64,000 bases of DNA from Chromatiaceae bacterium (GCA_024235315.1 JACKMP010000006.1:124001-188000), one strand, 5' to 3'; shown: positions 17,512 through 26,553, counted from the stretch's first letter. The notes: generated by a model not told the origin, from the letters alone. A program made the numbers and translations.

Positions 17512-19482
17512 TCAGATGTCGCGCTCGATTCCGAGCTTTTTCATGCGCGACCGCAGGGTGCTGGCGGGCAGATCGAGGATCTCTGCGGCACCGCCTTTGC
17601 CGGCGATGGCCCAGCCGGTGTGATCGAGCACCCGGCGGATGTAGCGTGCCTCGTTTTCTGCCAGCGCAACCAGTTCTTCCACAGGCTCCCGGGAGGCGCC
17701 GGCATTGCTTGTCGAGATCTCCGCGCCGGAACCTATGCCTGAGTTGACCAGGTGGGGTGCGATCGGGACCACCTTGTCGCGCGCGAGAATCGCCGCCCGT
17801 TCGATCACGTTCTGCAATTCGCGGATGTTGCCTGGCCAGTGGTAGGCCATCAGCAGTTGCATGCCATCATCGGAAACGCGACTGAAAGAGCGGCCCTGTG
17901 CCCGCGCCTGATCGGACAGGAACTTGGCCACCAGCAGCGGGATATCCTCGCGGCGATCCCGCAGCGGCGGCACGGTGAGGGGAAACACATTGAGACGATA
18001 GAACAGGTCCATGCGGAACTGGTTCTTTTCCACCATGTCGACCAGGTCGCGGTTGGTAGCCGCGATCACCCGGACATCGACCTTGATCGAGCTCTCCGAG
18101 CCGAGTCGGCTGATCTCGTGTTCCTGCAGCACGCGCAGCAGCTTTACCTGGGCATCCAGCGGCAATTCGCCGACCTCGTCGAGGAAGATGGTGCCGCCAT
18201 CGGCGAGCTCGAAGTGTCCCTGGCGCTGCTTGTGCGCGCCGGTAAACGCCCCTTTCTCGTGGCCGAACAGTTCGCTTTCGATCAATGTGGGCGTGATGGC
18301 CCCGCAGTTGACCTTGATCAGCGGGCGGTCGCGTCGCGCGCTCAGGTCGTGGATGGCGCGTGCCATCGCCTCCTTGCCAGTGCCGGATTCGCCGATGACC
18401 AAGACCGAACTGTTGGTCGGTGCGACCTGGTCGATCTGGTCGAGCACCGCCTTGAGCGCGGGGCTCTCGCCGACGATGCTGTCGAAACGTCCCTCGGTCT
18501 TCACCTCGGCCTGCAGGTAGGCGTTTTCGGCCTGTAGCCTGTCGCGCAGGCGCTCCACCTCTGCGAGTGCCTCGCGCAGCTGGTGTTCCTGGCGCTTGCG
18601 TTGCGTGATGTCGCGAAATGCCAGCACCGCCCCCTGCACCTCGCCACCGCGCTTGATCGGGGTGCAGTTCCAGCTGACCGCGAAATGGTCGCCCTCGTTG
18701 CGCCAGAAGACGTCGCTGTCGCTCTGCTTGCTGGTGCCCTGTTTGAGGGTCTGAAAGATGCCGGTCTCGATGAAGTGGTAGGGGCTGCCATCCCAGCGCG
18801 CGTATAGATGCAGCTCGTGGATGGAGTGCCCGATCAGGGCCTGCATCGGGTAACCGGTGAGCTGCAGCGCCGCGGGATTGGCGAACGTGACGTTGCCTGC
18901 CAGGTCGAGGCCATAGATGCCGTCACCGACCGAGTCCAGGATCGGCTGGTTGGCGGCCTCCAGCTGACGGTTGCGTTCGGCAAGCTCGCTGCGCAGGCGC
19001 GCGATGGTCAGGTGGGTCTCCACGCGCGCAATCACTTCTTCGGCCTGGAACGGCTTGGCGATGTAGTCCACGGCGCCCATCGACAAACCTTTTATCTTGT
19101 CGTCGGTGTCGTCCAGGGCAGACAGGAAGATCACCGCGATGTCGCGGGTCTGTGGGTTGTCCTTGAGTTTTGCGCAGGTCTCGAAGCCGTCGATGCCTGA
19201 CATCAGGATATCGAGCAGGATAAGGTCCGGTTGGGCCCATTGCGCCACTTTGAGCGCATCTTCGCCACTTTTCGCGACCAGCAGTTTGTGCCCGAGCCCT
19301 TTGAGCGTGCCGAACAGCAGCTGCAGATTCGTCGGGTTGTCGTCGACCAGCAGGATGGTGCTGTTGTTGGCGGGGTTCGGGTTCAAAATGCTCGAAAGGT
19401 CGGGCGCGGGAAACGGCGATTCCGGCCATGATAGGAGAAAAGCTGCGTATTTGTCATGCCGTGACCCCCCATCCGGCGTCAA
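17512..19482 (-). CDS. sigma-54-dependent response regulator with PAS domain
   Basis: An NtrC-class activator of up to 656 residues: receiver domain (~42-160; phosphoacceptor Asp in LLDILMSG, Lys in AKPF), PAS domain (~180-295), short coiled coil, AAA+ domain (~315-555) with Walker A GESGTGKE and an intact GAFTGA loop that contacts sigma-54, and a C-terminal Fis-type helix-turn-helix. Its start is unclear: TTG at 19482 overlaps the kinase gene by 29 nt, while TTG at 19386 would begin just before the receiver. The kinase stop overlaps an ATG that is out of frame. It is almost certainly the partner of the upstream hybrid kinase. Confidence 0.88.
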   Translation of the reverse strand: MTPDGGSRHDKYAAFLLSWPESPFPAPDLSSILNPNPANNSTILLVDDNPTNLQLLFGTLKGLGHKLLVAKSGEDALKVAQWAQPDLILLDILMSGIDGFETCAKLKDNPQTRDIAVIFLSALDDTDDKIKGLSMGAVDYIAKPFQAEEVIARVETHLTIARLRSELAERNRQLEAANQPILDSVGDGIYGLDLAGNVTFANPAALQLTGYPMQALIGHSIHELHLYARWDGSPYHFIETGIFQTLKQGTSKQSDSDVFWRNEGDHFAVSWNCTPIKRGGEVQGAVLAFRDITQRKRQEHQLREALAEVERLRDRLQAENAYLQAEVKTEGRFDSIVGESPALKAVLDQIDQVAPTNSSVLVIGESGTGKEAMARAIHDLSARRDRPLIKVNCGAITPTLIESELFGHEKGAFTGAHKQRQGHFELADGGTIFLDEVGELPLDAQVKLLRVLQEHEISRLGSESSIKVDVRVIAATNRDLVDMVEKNQFRMDLFYRLNVFPLTVPPLRDRREDIPLLVAKFLSDQARAQGRSFSRVSDDGMQLLMAYHWPGNIRELQNVIERAAILARDKVVPIAPHLVNSGIGSGAEISTSNAGASREPVEELVALAENEARYIRRVLDHTGWAIAGKGGAAEILDLPASTLRSRMKKLGIERDI

Positions 19483-22009
19483 CCCGGTCGAGCCGTTCGG
19501 CGAGCTTGGTCAGTCCGTCGAAATCGAAGGCCCGTGCCATTCGCGCGATGTGTTCGACATCCTCCGCCGGCGCTTCGGCGTGGTCGGCCAGTTCTTCAGC
19601 GAGCTGAAACAGACTGCCGACATCACCCACTGTAACGGCGTCGCGGATACGGCGTGCGGTAGCGCCGGCGAGCTGATGCGGCCAGGGTGTGCTCGGCGCC
19701 TGTGTCGTCTTCGTCAGCTGTGTGGCATCGAAGCGGACGTCGAGCAGCGCGGTAATCAGGTCGAACAGTTGCCTGTCGTTGAACGGCTTGCCCAGGAAGG
19801 CGTCGAACCCTGCCTGTGCGGCGACGTTCTCGACGTCCCGGAATACGCTCGCGCTCATCGCCACCAGCTTGGGGGTGCCCAGCACGGTTCCGGCGACCAG
19901 TGCAGCGGCAGCGCTGCCCGCGTCGGGAAGTCGCACATCCAGCAGCACGAGGTCGAAGGTCTTTTCGGCGAGGCGGGACGCTGCCTCGCTCCGGCGTGTG
20001 AAGGTCTCCACTTCGCAATTTGCGTAGCGGAGCAGTGTTGCCACCACTTCACGGTTCTCGGCATTTTCATCCACCACCATCACCGAACAGGTCTGCCCCT
20101 CGCGCAGCTGCAGTCGAGTCGCCGCATCGGCCGATGTGTGGGCGGCGTGGCCGCGTGCCGGTATTGTGGCCACCGGGCCAGGAACCCGGAAGCGGAAGCG
20201 GCTGCCTTCGCCGGGCGTGCTGGTGACGCTCAGCGCCTCGCCGCCGAGCAGCCGGATCAGACGCTGGTTGATTGCCAGGCCAAGGCCGGTGCCGTCCACG
20301 GCATGGCCGTCACGGGCCTGGTTGAAGGCATCGAATATGGTGTTGACCCTGTCTGCAGGAATACCCACGCCGGTATCGGCCACCTCGAAACAAAGGCTTC
20401 CATCATCGTAACGGGCTGTCAGTGTGACCACCCCGTCAGTGGTGAATTTCACCGCGTTACCCAGGAGGTTCAGCAGAATCTGTCTGAGTTTCACCGCGTC
20501 GGTCTGCACTCCAGCGGGAAGGTCATCGGCGAGTTCGAACACCAGCTTCAGGCCTTTGTTGGCGGCGCGCTGCGCGATAATCATGCGCACGTCTTCGAAC
20601 AGCTGCTGCAGGTCGGTGGGGCGGAGATCCACCTGCATCTGCCCGGCCTCGATCTTGGTCATATCGAGGATGTCGTTGATCAGTGTGAGCAGGTGTTGCC
20701 CGCAGCGTTCGATCGCTTCCAGGCTTTCGCGTTGGGCATCACCGGTCGTCGTGTCACGTCGCAGGATCTGCGCATAACCGAGCACGCCATGCAGGGGGGT
20801 CCGCAGTTCGTGGCTCATGTTGGACAGGAACTCGGATTTGGCCCTGCTCGCCTGCTGTGTCTGCTCGTTGGCGCGGCGCAGCGCGTCCTGGGTTTCGCGT
20901 GTCTCCTCGATCTGCTTGATGAGCAGGGTGTTGGACTGTTGCAGCGCCGCCGTGCGTTCGGCAACCCGCTGCTCGAGTACCTGATGGGCCCAGTGCAGTT
21001 GGCTTTCGCGCTCGGCGATGAGCCGCGCCATGCGCGTGATGGTGGCGGCGAGCCGGCCCAGTTCGTCATCGCTTGCCACGTCAGGGGACACAGCGAAATT
21101 GCCCTCGGCTATGGCGCCGACACTGGCGTCGAGGATCTCGAGCGGGCGGGTGATCTGGCGAGCGGCCATGCCGATGATCACGACGATTGCAATCAGCGAC
21201 AACAAAAGCCCGAGTGCAACCAGCGAGGCCTCGTGGCGGGCGGGTCCCAGTGCCGTCTCGGCGCGTGTGGCGGCGGTGATGTGCCACGGTAGCCCCGGCA
21301 GCTCGGTGCGTATCAGCCAGTATTCAGATCCCAGCGCCTTGTCGGAGATGGATACGATCGCGTTGAGCGGGACGTCGTCCGGCAGGGCGCGCGCGAGTAC
21401 GCTGACTTGTGCCGACGACGAATTGCCCGCCAGCACAGGGCCGTGTTCGTGCAGCATGAACAGGATGACTGACCCGCTGCGCTGCTGCTCGATTTCCCGA
21501 TACACGTCGGCGACCTCGATCTCGACCCACGACCTGCCGATCGTCTCGCCGCGGCGATAGATCGGCCGCTCGAAACGCAGCCTGTCGCCCATCACGTGCC
21601 AGCCCGGTTGCAGCGTGGTGACACTGTCCATGCGTGACAAAGGCACTCCGACGGGTTCGCCGCGACGCATCATCGCGCCACGTGGCGGTGAGCCGTATTC
21701 CACCGCAGCGGTGTTGACGATCGGGTTGCGGCGCAGGCCATCGATCAGGTGCGCGTAGAGCAGGGTCTGTGCCTGGTCCGGATCGGCCAGAACAAGGTCG
21801 CCGAGGCTGCCTGCCAGGGCCGGGGCCTGGGACAATACCAGGGCGAGTTGCGAGGCCTGGCGGCGTGCGTGCTCGAGCAGCCAGCTATGGGCGCCCGCGC
21901 TCTGCTGCTCGCGAACGTGCGAGACGCCAGCCCAGAACAGGATCGAATACACCGCCAGCACCGGCAGGACGGTGGATGCGATCAGCTTGTTGCGAATCGT
22001 GTGACGCAA
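19454..22009 (-). CDS. hybrid sensor histidine kinase
   Basis: An 851-residue inner-membrane kinase. TM ~10-28, a periplasmic sensing region (~30-270), TM ~272-294, HAMP (~296-350), coiled coil, HisKA with the phosphorylated His in SHELRTP, HATPase_c with N, G1 (DTGVGIP) and G2 (GTGLGL) boxes, and a C-terminal receiver with Asp in LLDVRLPD and Lys in LGKPF, plus a helical tail. The start is TTG with GGGGA upstream. The gene is followed by the sigma-54 activator with overlap, giving a two-component pair with an internal phosphorelay step. The signal is unknown. Confidence 0.88.
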   Translation of the reverse strand: MRHTIRNKLIASTVLPVLAVYSILFWAGVSHVREQQSAGAHSWLLEHARRQASQLALVLSQAPALAGSLGDLVLADPDQAQTLLYAHLIDGLRRNPIVNTAAVEYGSPPRGAMMRRGEPVGVPLSRMDSVTTLQPGWHVMGDRLRFERPIYRRGETIGRSWVEIEVADVYREIEQQRSGSVILFMLHEHGPVLAGNSSSAQVSVLARALPDDVPLNAIVSISDKALGSEYWLIRTELPGLPWHITAATRAETALGPARHEASLVALGLLLSLIAIVVIIGMAARQITRPLEILDASVGAIAEGNFAVSPDVASDDELGRLAATITRMARLIAERESQLHWAHQVLEQRVAERTAALQQSNTLLIKQIEETRETQDALRRANEQTQQASRAKSEFLSNMSHELRTPLHGVLGYAQILRRDTTTGDAQRESLEAIERCGQHLLTLINDILDMTKIEAGQMQVDLRPTDLQQLFEDVRMIIAQRAANKGLKLVFELADDLPAGVQTDAVKLRQILLNLLGNAVKFTTDGVVTLTARYDDGSLCFEVADTGVGIPADRVNTIFDAFNQARDGHAVDGTGLGLAINQRLIRLLGGEALSVTSTPGEGSRFRFRVPGPVATIPARGHAAHTSADAATRLQLREGQTCSVMVVDENAENREVVATLLRYANCEVETFTRRSEAASRLAEKTFDLVLLDVRLPDAGSAAAALVAGTVLGTPKLVAMSASVFRDVENVAAQAGFDAFLGKPFNDRQLFDLITALLDVRFDATQLTKTTQAPSTPWPHQLAGATARRIRDAVTVGDVGSLFQLAEELADHAEAPAEDVEHIARMARAFDFDGLTKLAERLDRVDAGWGVTA

Positions 22010-22089
22010 GGTGTCAATTCCCCGCGGTGGGCCCCTTTGCCGGGTGGTTCGGGTGACGCGTCCGGCGCAGCTGAATCATACCGCAACGC

Positions 22090-22118
22090 AAAAAAAACCC
22101 CCGGGGATACGGGGGGTT
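22090..22118 (-). terminator. rho-independent terminator after the small membrane protein
   Basis: On the minus strand AACCCCC and GGGGGTT pair and are followed by an eight-T run. It separates the small membrane protein gene from the histidine kinase, so the former is probably monocistronic. Confidence 0.8.
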
Positions 22119-22192
22119 AGGGTCCGTCGAGACGGTATTCGGATGTTGTTGTTACTCGGAGAACAGAACTTTAAAACTGGAATGTGCAGCGC

Positions 22193-22447
22193 TCAGGCGT
22201 GACGTTTGTGATGGGCGCCTTCCTGCTTGCCGACGCCAATGAGTTTCGGCAGTGAGAGCACAGAAAATGCGCCCGAAAAAACAACCATCCCCACGATAAG
22301 GAGCGGGGGTACGTTCACACCGAGCAAGGGGCCCGCGATTGCCAGCATCATGGCCGAGAGCCAGGCGACCAGACCCACTACGCTGAGCAGTGTCCCTGCC
22401 TTGTCGTTGGGTTCATTTGCTGTCGCTGGAGAGTACGAAGTATGCAT
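22193..22447 (-). CDS. small two-helix membrane protein under sigma-54 control
   Basis: An 84-residue protein with a polar N terminus (~1-20), two TM helices (~22-43 and ~47-68) and a basic, His-rich C terminus (HHKRHA). AAGGTGGA precedes the ATG at 22447. A near-consensus sigma-54 promoter lies 74 nt upstream of the start and a perfect dyad lies further upstream; a terminator follows the gene. It sits just upstream of a kinase and a sigma-54 activator, so it is the natural target of that pair. No family is recognised. Confidence 0.75.
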   Translation of the reverse strand: MHTSYSPATANEPNDKAGTLLSVVGLVAWLSAMMLAIAGPLLGVNVPPLLIVGMVVFSGAFSVLSLPKLIGVGKQEGAHHKRHA

Positions 22448-22520
22448 GTCATCCACCTTGCTGAGATCCTTCTGAAGTGTTGAATCGCCGCATCTTTGTG
22501 CGTTTCGGCGAAGAGAGTAT

Positions 22521-22536
22521 AGCAAGCGTCGTGCCA
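22521..22536 (-). promoter_or_regulatory. sigma-54 promoter
   Basis: On the minus strand the sequence TGGCACGACGCTTGCT matches the sigma-54 consensus, with GG and GC dinucleotides 10 nt apart (-24/-12). Transcription would start near 22510, about 63 nt before the ATG of the small membrane protein. Confidence 0.8.
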
Positions 22537-22580
22537 CTTTAATTTATTCTCGTTAAATCAAGTAGATAAAGCATTTGCTA

Positions 22581-22599
22581 ATAGACATTAGATGTCTAT
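22581..22599. promoter_or_regulatory. dyad, candidate activator-binding site
   Basis: ATAGACAT and ATGTCTAT are perfect 8-bp inverted arms separated by 3 nt. The centre is about 80 bp upstream of the predicted sigma-54 start, where an NtrC-class activator would bind. Confidence 0.6.
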
Positions 22600-22613
22600 G
22601 CGCGATCGTTCGA

Positions 22614-22655
22614 CGCGAAATATCGCGCTGATGCGAAATAACGCGATATTTCGCG
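22614..22655. repeat. 14-bp inverted repeat, CGCGAAATATCGCG type
   Basis: CGCGAAATATCGCG (22614-22627) is repeated in inversion as CGCGATATTTCGCG (22642-22655) with a 14-nt spacer. Each arm is itself nearly palindromic. A related copy lies at 23058-23071. Confidence 0.7.
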
Positions 22656-22676
22656 CCGACTGCGGCGCGTCGGCGC
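22653..22676. repeat. G+C-rich hairpin
   Basis: GCGCCGAC (22653-22660) pairs with GTCGGCGC (22669-22676) over an 8-nt loop. It abuts the preceding inverted repeat. Confidence 0.55.
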
Positions 22677-23057
22677 TTTCGGCGCCAGTGTGTTCACCGT
22701 TGGAACCGGATGATGCGGCGACATATTGGGGGGCTTGATTGTGCGCTTGCGGGCCGGGCGCCGGGTACGAGCCTGTTTGCTTTCTGCACTGAATTGATGC
22801 CGCTCTGGATCTGGGCGCCTGGCGTGATGGCGGCGCTCAAGGTGGAGGGGGAAAGCCAAAAATATTATTACACGCAGTGACTTATGTCTGATTATCCCTG
22901 CTGTTGGGAGGCCGCTGCCCGACTTGGCGCGGCAATGCCGGAAGTCCTGGGGAGAAGAAAGTAGTCGGCGCCCGGGGTGAAAAATGTGATCTGGTTCACG
23001 AATGCGGCAAAGAGCGGGCAGGACGCTGTTGGCGAGCGCCGAAGGGGTTTGGAAAGG

Positions 23058-23071
23058 CGCGATATATCGCG
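23058..23071. repeat. perfect 14-bp palindrome after purT
   Basis: CGCGATATATCGCG is fully palindromic and touches the purT stop codon. It is the third member of the CGCGAWATWTCGCG motif set in this gap. Confidence 0.6.
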
Positions 23072-24271
23072 TCAGGTGGGGCGCTTCGGTTTCACAAGTG
23101 CGGCGACCCGGGCAGCATTGCTCCGTGCCTCTTCAGTATCGGCGGCGTGCGCCAGCGCCACGCCCATACGCCGCCGAAGGTAGCTCACGGGCTTGCCGAA
23201 CAGCCGGATCTCGCTGTTGGGGACGGCGAGCGCCAGTTCCACGTCGTCGAAAACAATGCCTTCGCCGTCGACACCGCCATAGATCACGGCGCTGGCGCCT
23301 GTCTGTGCGAGACCTGTGTCCACCGGCAGGCCGAGGATAGCCCGCGCGTGCAGCGAAAACTCGTCCTGTCTCTGGGTGATCATCGTAACCATGCCGGTGT
23401 CGTGTGGGCGCGGGCTGACCTCACTGAACAGCACCTCGTCACCGCGCACGAACAGCTCCACGCCAAACAAACCGCGCCCGCCCAGCTCGGCGGTGATCCG
23501 GCCGGCGATATCGCACGCACGCTCGAACGCGGTGACCGACATCGGCTGTGGCTGCCAGCTTTCGACATAATCACCCTGAACCTGTCGATGCCCGATCGGG
23601 GCGCAGAAGTGCGTGTGAATGGCGCCGTCGCCGCCCGTTGCGCGCACCGTCAGCAGGGTGATTTCGAAGTCGAACTGCACCATCTCCTCGACGATCACGC
23701 GTCCGCGGTTCACCCGGCCGGCGTTCAGTGCGTAGTCCCATGCGGCGTCCAGTCCGTCCGCCGAGTGCACCGTCGACTGCCCCTTGCCCGACGACGACAT
23801 CACCGGTTTGACGATGCAGGGGAACCCCAGCCGTCGTGCCGCTTCCCGTACCTCGTCGAGACTGTCGGCAAATGCGTACCCGGAGGTGGGCAGCCCGAGC
23901 GTCTCGGCCGCCAGACGGCGGATGCCCTCGCGATTCATCGTCAGCTGTGCGGCACGCGCGGTTGGGATCACCCCGGCGATACCCTCGGCCTCGATCTCGG
24001 CCAGCACATCGGTGGCGATCGCCTCGATCTCCGGGACGATCAGGTCCGGTCGCTCCTGCAGCACAAGGTCGCGCAGTGTGGCCCCGTCGGTCATGTCGAT
24101 CACATGTGCCCGATGTGCGACCTGGTGGCCTGGCGCATTCTCGTAGCGATCGACCGCAATCACCTCGACGCCCAGGCGTTGCAACGCGATGATCACCTCT
24201 TTGCCAAGCTCACCGGCCCCCAGCAGCATCACTCGCGTCGCCGAGGGGCTCAGGGGGGTACCGATACGCAT
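23072..24271 (-). CDS. purT: formate-dependent phosphoribosylglycinamide formyltransferase
   Basis: A 399-residue ATP-grasp enzyme that formylates GAR with formate and ATP in purine synthesis, an alternative to the folate-dependent PurN. Visible are the N-terminal dinucleotide-like fold (LLGAGELGKEV), the ATP-grasp lid (KPVMSSSGKGQS), and the metal-binding segment around FSEVSPRPHDTG. Length matches the family (~390). The ATG at 24271 has GGGAG upstream; a much longer open frame continues upstream but is antisense to the phosphohexomutase gene. Confidence 0.95.
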   Translation of the reverse strand: MRIGTPLSPSATRVMLLGAGELGKEVIIALQRLGVEVIAVDRYENAPGHQVAHRAHVIDMTDGATLRDLVLQERPDLIVPEIEAIATDVLAEIEAEGIAGVIPTARAAQLTMNREGIRRLAAETLGLPTSGYAFADSLDEVREAARRLGFPCIVKPVMSSSGKGQSTVHSADGLDAAWDYALNAGRVNRGRVIVEEMVQFDFEITLLTVRATGGDGAIHTHFCAPIGHRQVQGDYVESWQPQPMSVTAFERACDIAGRITAELGGRGLFGVELFVRGDEVLFSEVSPRPHDTGMVTMITQRQDEFSLHARAILGLPVDTGLAQTGASAVIYGGVDGEGIVFDDVELALAVPNSEIRLFGKPVSYLRRRMGVALAHAADTEEARSNAARVAALVKPKRPT

Positions 24272-24448
24272 GCGTTTCTCCCATTGAACCAGGGGTGCAA
24301 GCGTAGCGACAGATGAGGTCGATGGCGAGGGGTGCCGTGCGGCCCCGGCCGGTCGCGGTCGTCGTGCCGGGTGCGCGTGAAATGGGGTTACGGTCTGTGT
24401 GTGAATCGGCGCTAGAATCGGGCCGTCACCGGCAAACGCGAAAACAGG

Positions 24449-25933
24449 ATGAGCGAGAAATCCGAAACGATCGTCATTGCAGACCTCATGGCGTGCAGCG
24501 GTGTGGGGTTCGGTACCAGTGGGGCCCGCGGTCTCGCCGAAGCGATGACCGATCGCGTCTGCTACCTGTACACAGTCGGATTTCTGCAATATCTGGAAAA
24601 AGATGGCGTCATTCGCCCCGGCGATGCCGTCGCATTGGCCGGCGATTTCCGTCCCAGCACGCCGCGCATCATGGCAGCTGCCGCCAGCGCGATCACGGAT
24701 CTCGGCTACCAGCCCGTCAATTGCGGCAATATTCCCACCCCGGCCGTGGCCAGTTACGGTATGGCCGAGCGTATCGCCAGCCTGATGGTGACGGGCAGCC
24801 ACATTCCCGACGATCGCAATGGCATCAAGTTCAACAAGCCGGACGGCGAGGTGCTCAAGGCGGACGAGGCGGGCATTCGCGAGCAGACGGTGTCTGTGCC
24901 GTTGGCTCTGTTCGACGAGAAAGGCTGCTTCATCGAGCCGCAGCCGTTGCCACCTGAAGACGGTTCGGCCTACCGACGTTACATTGCACGCTACCTGGAT
25001 TTCTTCCCTGCCGGTTGTCTCGCCGGCAGCCGAATCCTGGTTTACGAGCACTCGAGCGTCGCCGCGCGGGTGATGACGGAGATCTTCGGCGGCCTCGGCG
25101 CCGATGTGGTGAGGCGTGGGTACTCCGAAAAGTTTCTTCCGGTAGATACCGAGGCAGTGCGCGCCGAGGACATCGCCCTGGCCAGGGAGTGGGCGACGGC
25201 CGAGCATTTCGACCTGCTGGTGTCCGCTGACGGCGACGGTGACCGTCCGCTGGTGGGGGACGAGCACGGCAACTGGCTGCGTGGCGACGTGGCCGGCATT
25301 CTCACCGCGCGATTTCTTGATGCCGAGGTGGTCGTCACCCCGGTCAGCAGCAACAGCGCGCTGGAGAAGTCCGAATGGTTCGCCAGGGTGGTACGTACCC
25401 GCATTGGTTCGCCCTATGTGATCGAGGCCATGGCGCAGGCCGTTTCCGGGGGTGCGCGGCAGGTGGTGGGTTACGAAGCGAATGGCGGTTTTCTGATCAT
25501 GACGCCGATCGTCAACGATGGTCACCAGCTGGCGGCCCTGCCGACCCGTGATGCCGTGATCGTCGCCCTGGGTGTGCTGCTGCTGGCCAGGCGTCAGGGT
25601 GTGCCGGTGTCACAGGTCGGCGCAGTTCTGCCACAGCGTTTCACCGCCAGCGACCGGTTGAAGGATTTCCCCACCGAATTGAGCACACAGCGAATCGCTG
25701 GCCTTGCGGATGATCCGCAGGCGATCGAACAGGCCTTCCCCTCGCTGGGTGCGGTGACGCACATCGATCTCACCGACGGTCTGCGCGCCACCTTCGCCAA
25801 CGACGAGGTGGTTCATCTGCGACCGTCCGGCAATGCGCCGGAGCTGCGTTGCTATACCGAGGCAGGCAGCGCCGAGCGCGCCCGGTCCTTGAATGCAGAA
25901 TGCATTGGTCGGCTCGCTGCATGGCGCGGCTGA
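24449..25933 (+). CDS. phosphomannomutase/phosphoglucomutase-family protein
   Basis: A 494-residue alpha-D-phosphohexomutase. The phosphoserine loop is TGSH with Ser117, the Mg loop is D261-G-D-G-D265-R, the sugar loop is GYEANGGF and the phosphate loop is RPSGNAPELR. It interconverts hexose 1- and 6-phosphates for polysaccharide or LPS precursors. The GYEANGG sugar loop favours phosphomannomutase-type enzymes (CpsG/ManB). It is divergent from purT with a 177-bp gap. Substrate preference is inferred. Confidence 0.85.
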   Translation: MSEKSETIVIADLMACSGVGFGTSGARGLAEAMTDRVCYLYTVGFLQYLEKDGVIRPGDAVALAGDFRPSTPRIMAAAASAITDLGYQPVNCGNIPTPAVASYGMAERIASLMVTGSHIPDDRNGIKFNKPDGEVLKADEAGIREQTVSVPLALFDEKGCFIEPQPLPPEDGSAYRRYIARYLDFFPAGCLAGSRILVYEHSSVAARVMTEIFGGLGADVVRRGYSEKFLPVDTEAVRAEDIALAREWATAEHFDLLVSADGDGDRPLVGDEHGNWLRGDVAGILTARFLDAEVVVTPVSSNSALEKSEWFARVVRTRIGSPYVIEAMAQAVSGGARQVVGYEANGGFLIMTPIVNDGHQLAALPTRDAVIVALGVLLLARRQGVPVSQVGAVLPQRFTASDRLKDFPTELSTQRIAGLADDPQAIEQAFPSLGAVTHIDLTDGLRATFANDEVVHLRPSGNAPELRCYTEAGSAERARSLNAECIGRLAAWRG

Positions 25934-25996
25934 GTCGCGGGCGACGATTGCCCCGGTGGCAGGGGTGCAGATTCACAGCGACAGTGAGGAAAATAA

Positions 25997-26293
25997 ATGC
26001 TGGACTACCGTGAGAAGCGCAACTACCCGCGCATGGACATCGACTGCCCGGCGAGTTTCACCGTGGTCGACGGCAAGGGTGGGGGCGCGATCGTCAAGAA
26101 CCTGAGCGGTGGTGGTGTGCTGATGTGGATCGATCACCAGATCGCCGCCGACGCGACACTGCAGATCGAGATCAAGCCGGTCAACGACATCACTCCGCCG
26201 ATGGTGGCTGAGGTCCGGGTATTGCGCTGCACACCCGTTGGCGACGACGGCAGCTTTGCAGTCGCGTGCCAGATCAACCGGATACTGGGTTGA
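25997..26293 (+). CDS. PilZ-domain protein
   Basis: A 98-residue single PilZ domain. The N-terminal basic motif is EKRNYPRMDI rather than a clean RxxxR, and the second motif reads NLSGGGVLMW, replacing D/NxSxxG. It may bind c-di-GMP made or degraded by GGDEF/EAL enzymes such as the one at 1154-3427. AGTGAGG-like sequence precedes the ATG. It overlaps the next small gene. Confidence 0.8.
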   Translation: MLDYREKRNYPRMDIDCPASFTVVDGKGGGAIVKNLSGGGVLMWIDHQIAADATLQIEIKPVNDITPPMVAEVRVLRCTPVGDDGSFAVACQINRILG

Positions 26294-26553
26294 GCGACGT
26301 GCTCGACGAGGTGCTGAGTGTCATCAGCGCGGCACCCAGGTCGGCCGCCGCGCTCACCCTTTATGCGTTGGTCTCGACGCTGGAGCACGAGGGTGCCGGC
26401 TGCCTGTTCAAGCTGGACAAGTTGCGCGACCTTTCCGCCGCGCAGCGGCGCCTCGCCTATGAATTGATGGAAATGATGGCCGAACGGCGCAGCGGCGACG
26501 CGGCCTGGGCGGCCGCCAAAGCGCAGATGGATGAGTCCGTAAGGTGTGGTTAG
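26290..26553 (+). CDS. small hypothetical protein coupled to the PilZ gene
   Basis: An 87-residue, helix-rich soluble protein (DEVLSVISAAPRSAAALTLY..., later YELMEMMAERRSGD). The TTG start overlaps the PilZ stop (TTGA); a start at ATG 26266 with longer overlap or GTG 26299 is also possible. No family is recognised. Its stop overlaps the convergent EamA stop by 4 nt. A partner role for the PilZ protein is inferred from coupling only. Confidence 0.6.
   Translation: MSDVLDEVLSVISAAPRSAAALTLYALVSTLEHEGAGCLFKLDKLRDLSAAQRRLAYELMEMMAERRSGDAAWAAAKAQMDESVRCG

Larger units (their letters stand above)
22448..23071. other. palindrome-rich intergenic region
   Basis: This 624-bp stretch has no convincing gene. 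It holds the sigma-54 promoter of the small membrane protein, a perfect dyad, three copies of a CGCGAWATWTCGCG-type palindrome, and a G+C-rich hairpin. The left ~160 bp are visibly AT-richer than the surroundings. A minus-strand open frame at 22596-22859 runs over the palindromes and has no ribosome-binding site. Confidence 0.6.

Noticed and set aside
22596..22859. 87-codon minus-strand frame
   Set aside because: It covers the palindromes, lacks a ribosome-binding site and gives an Arg/Pro-rich product without homology.
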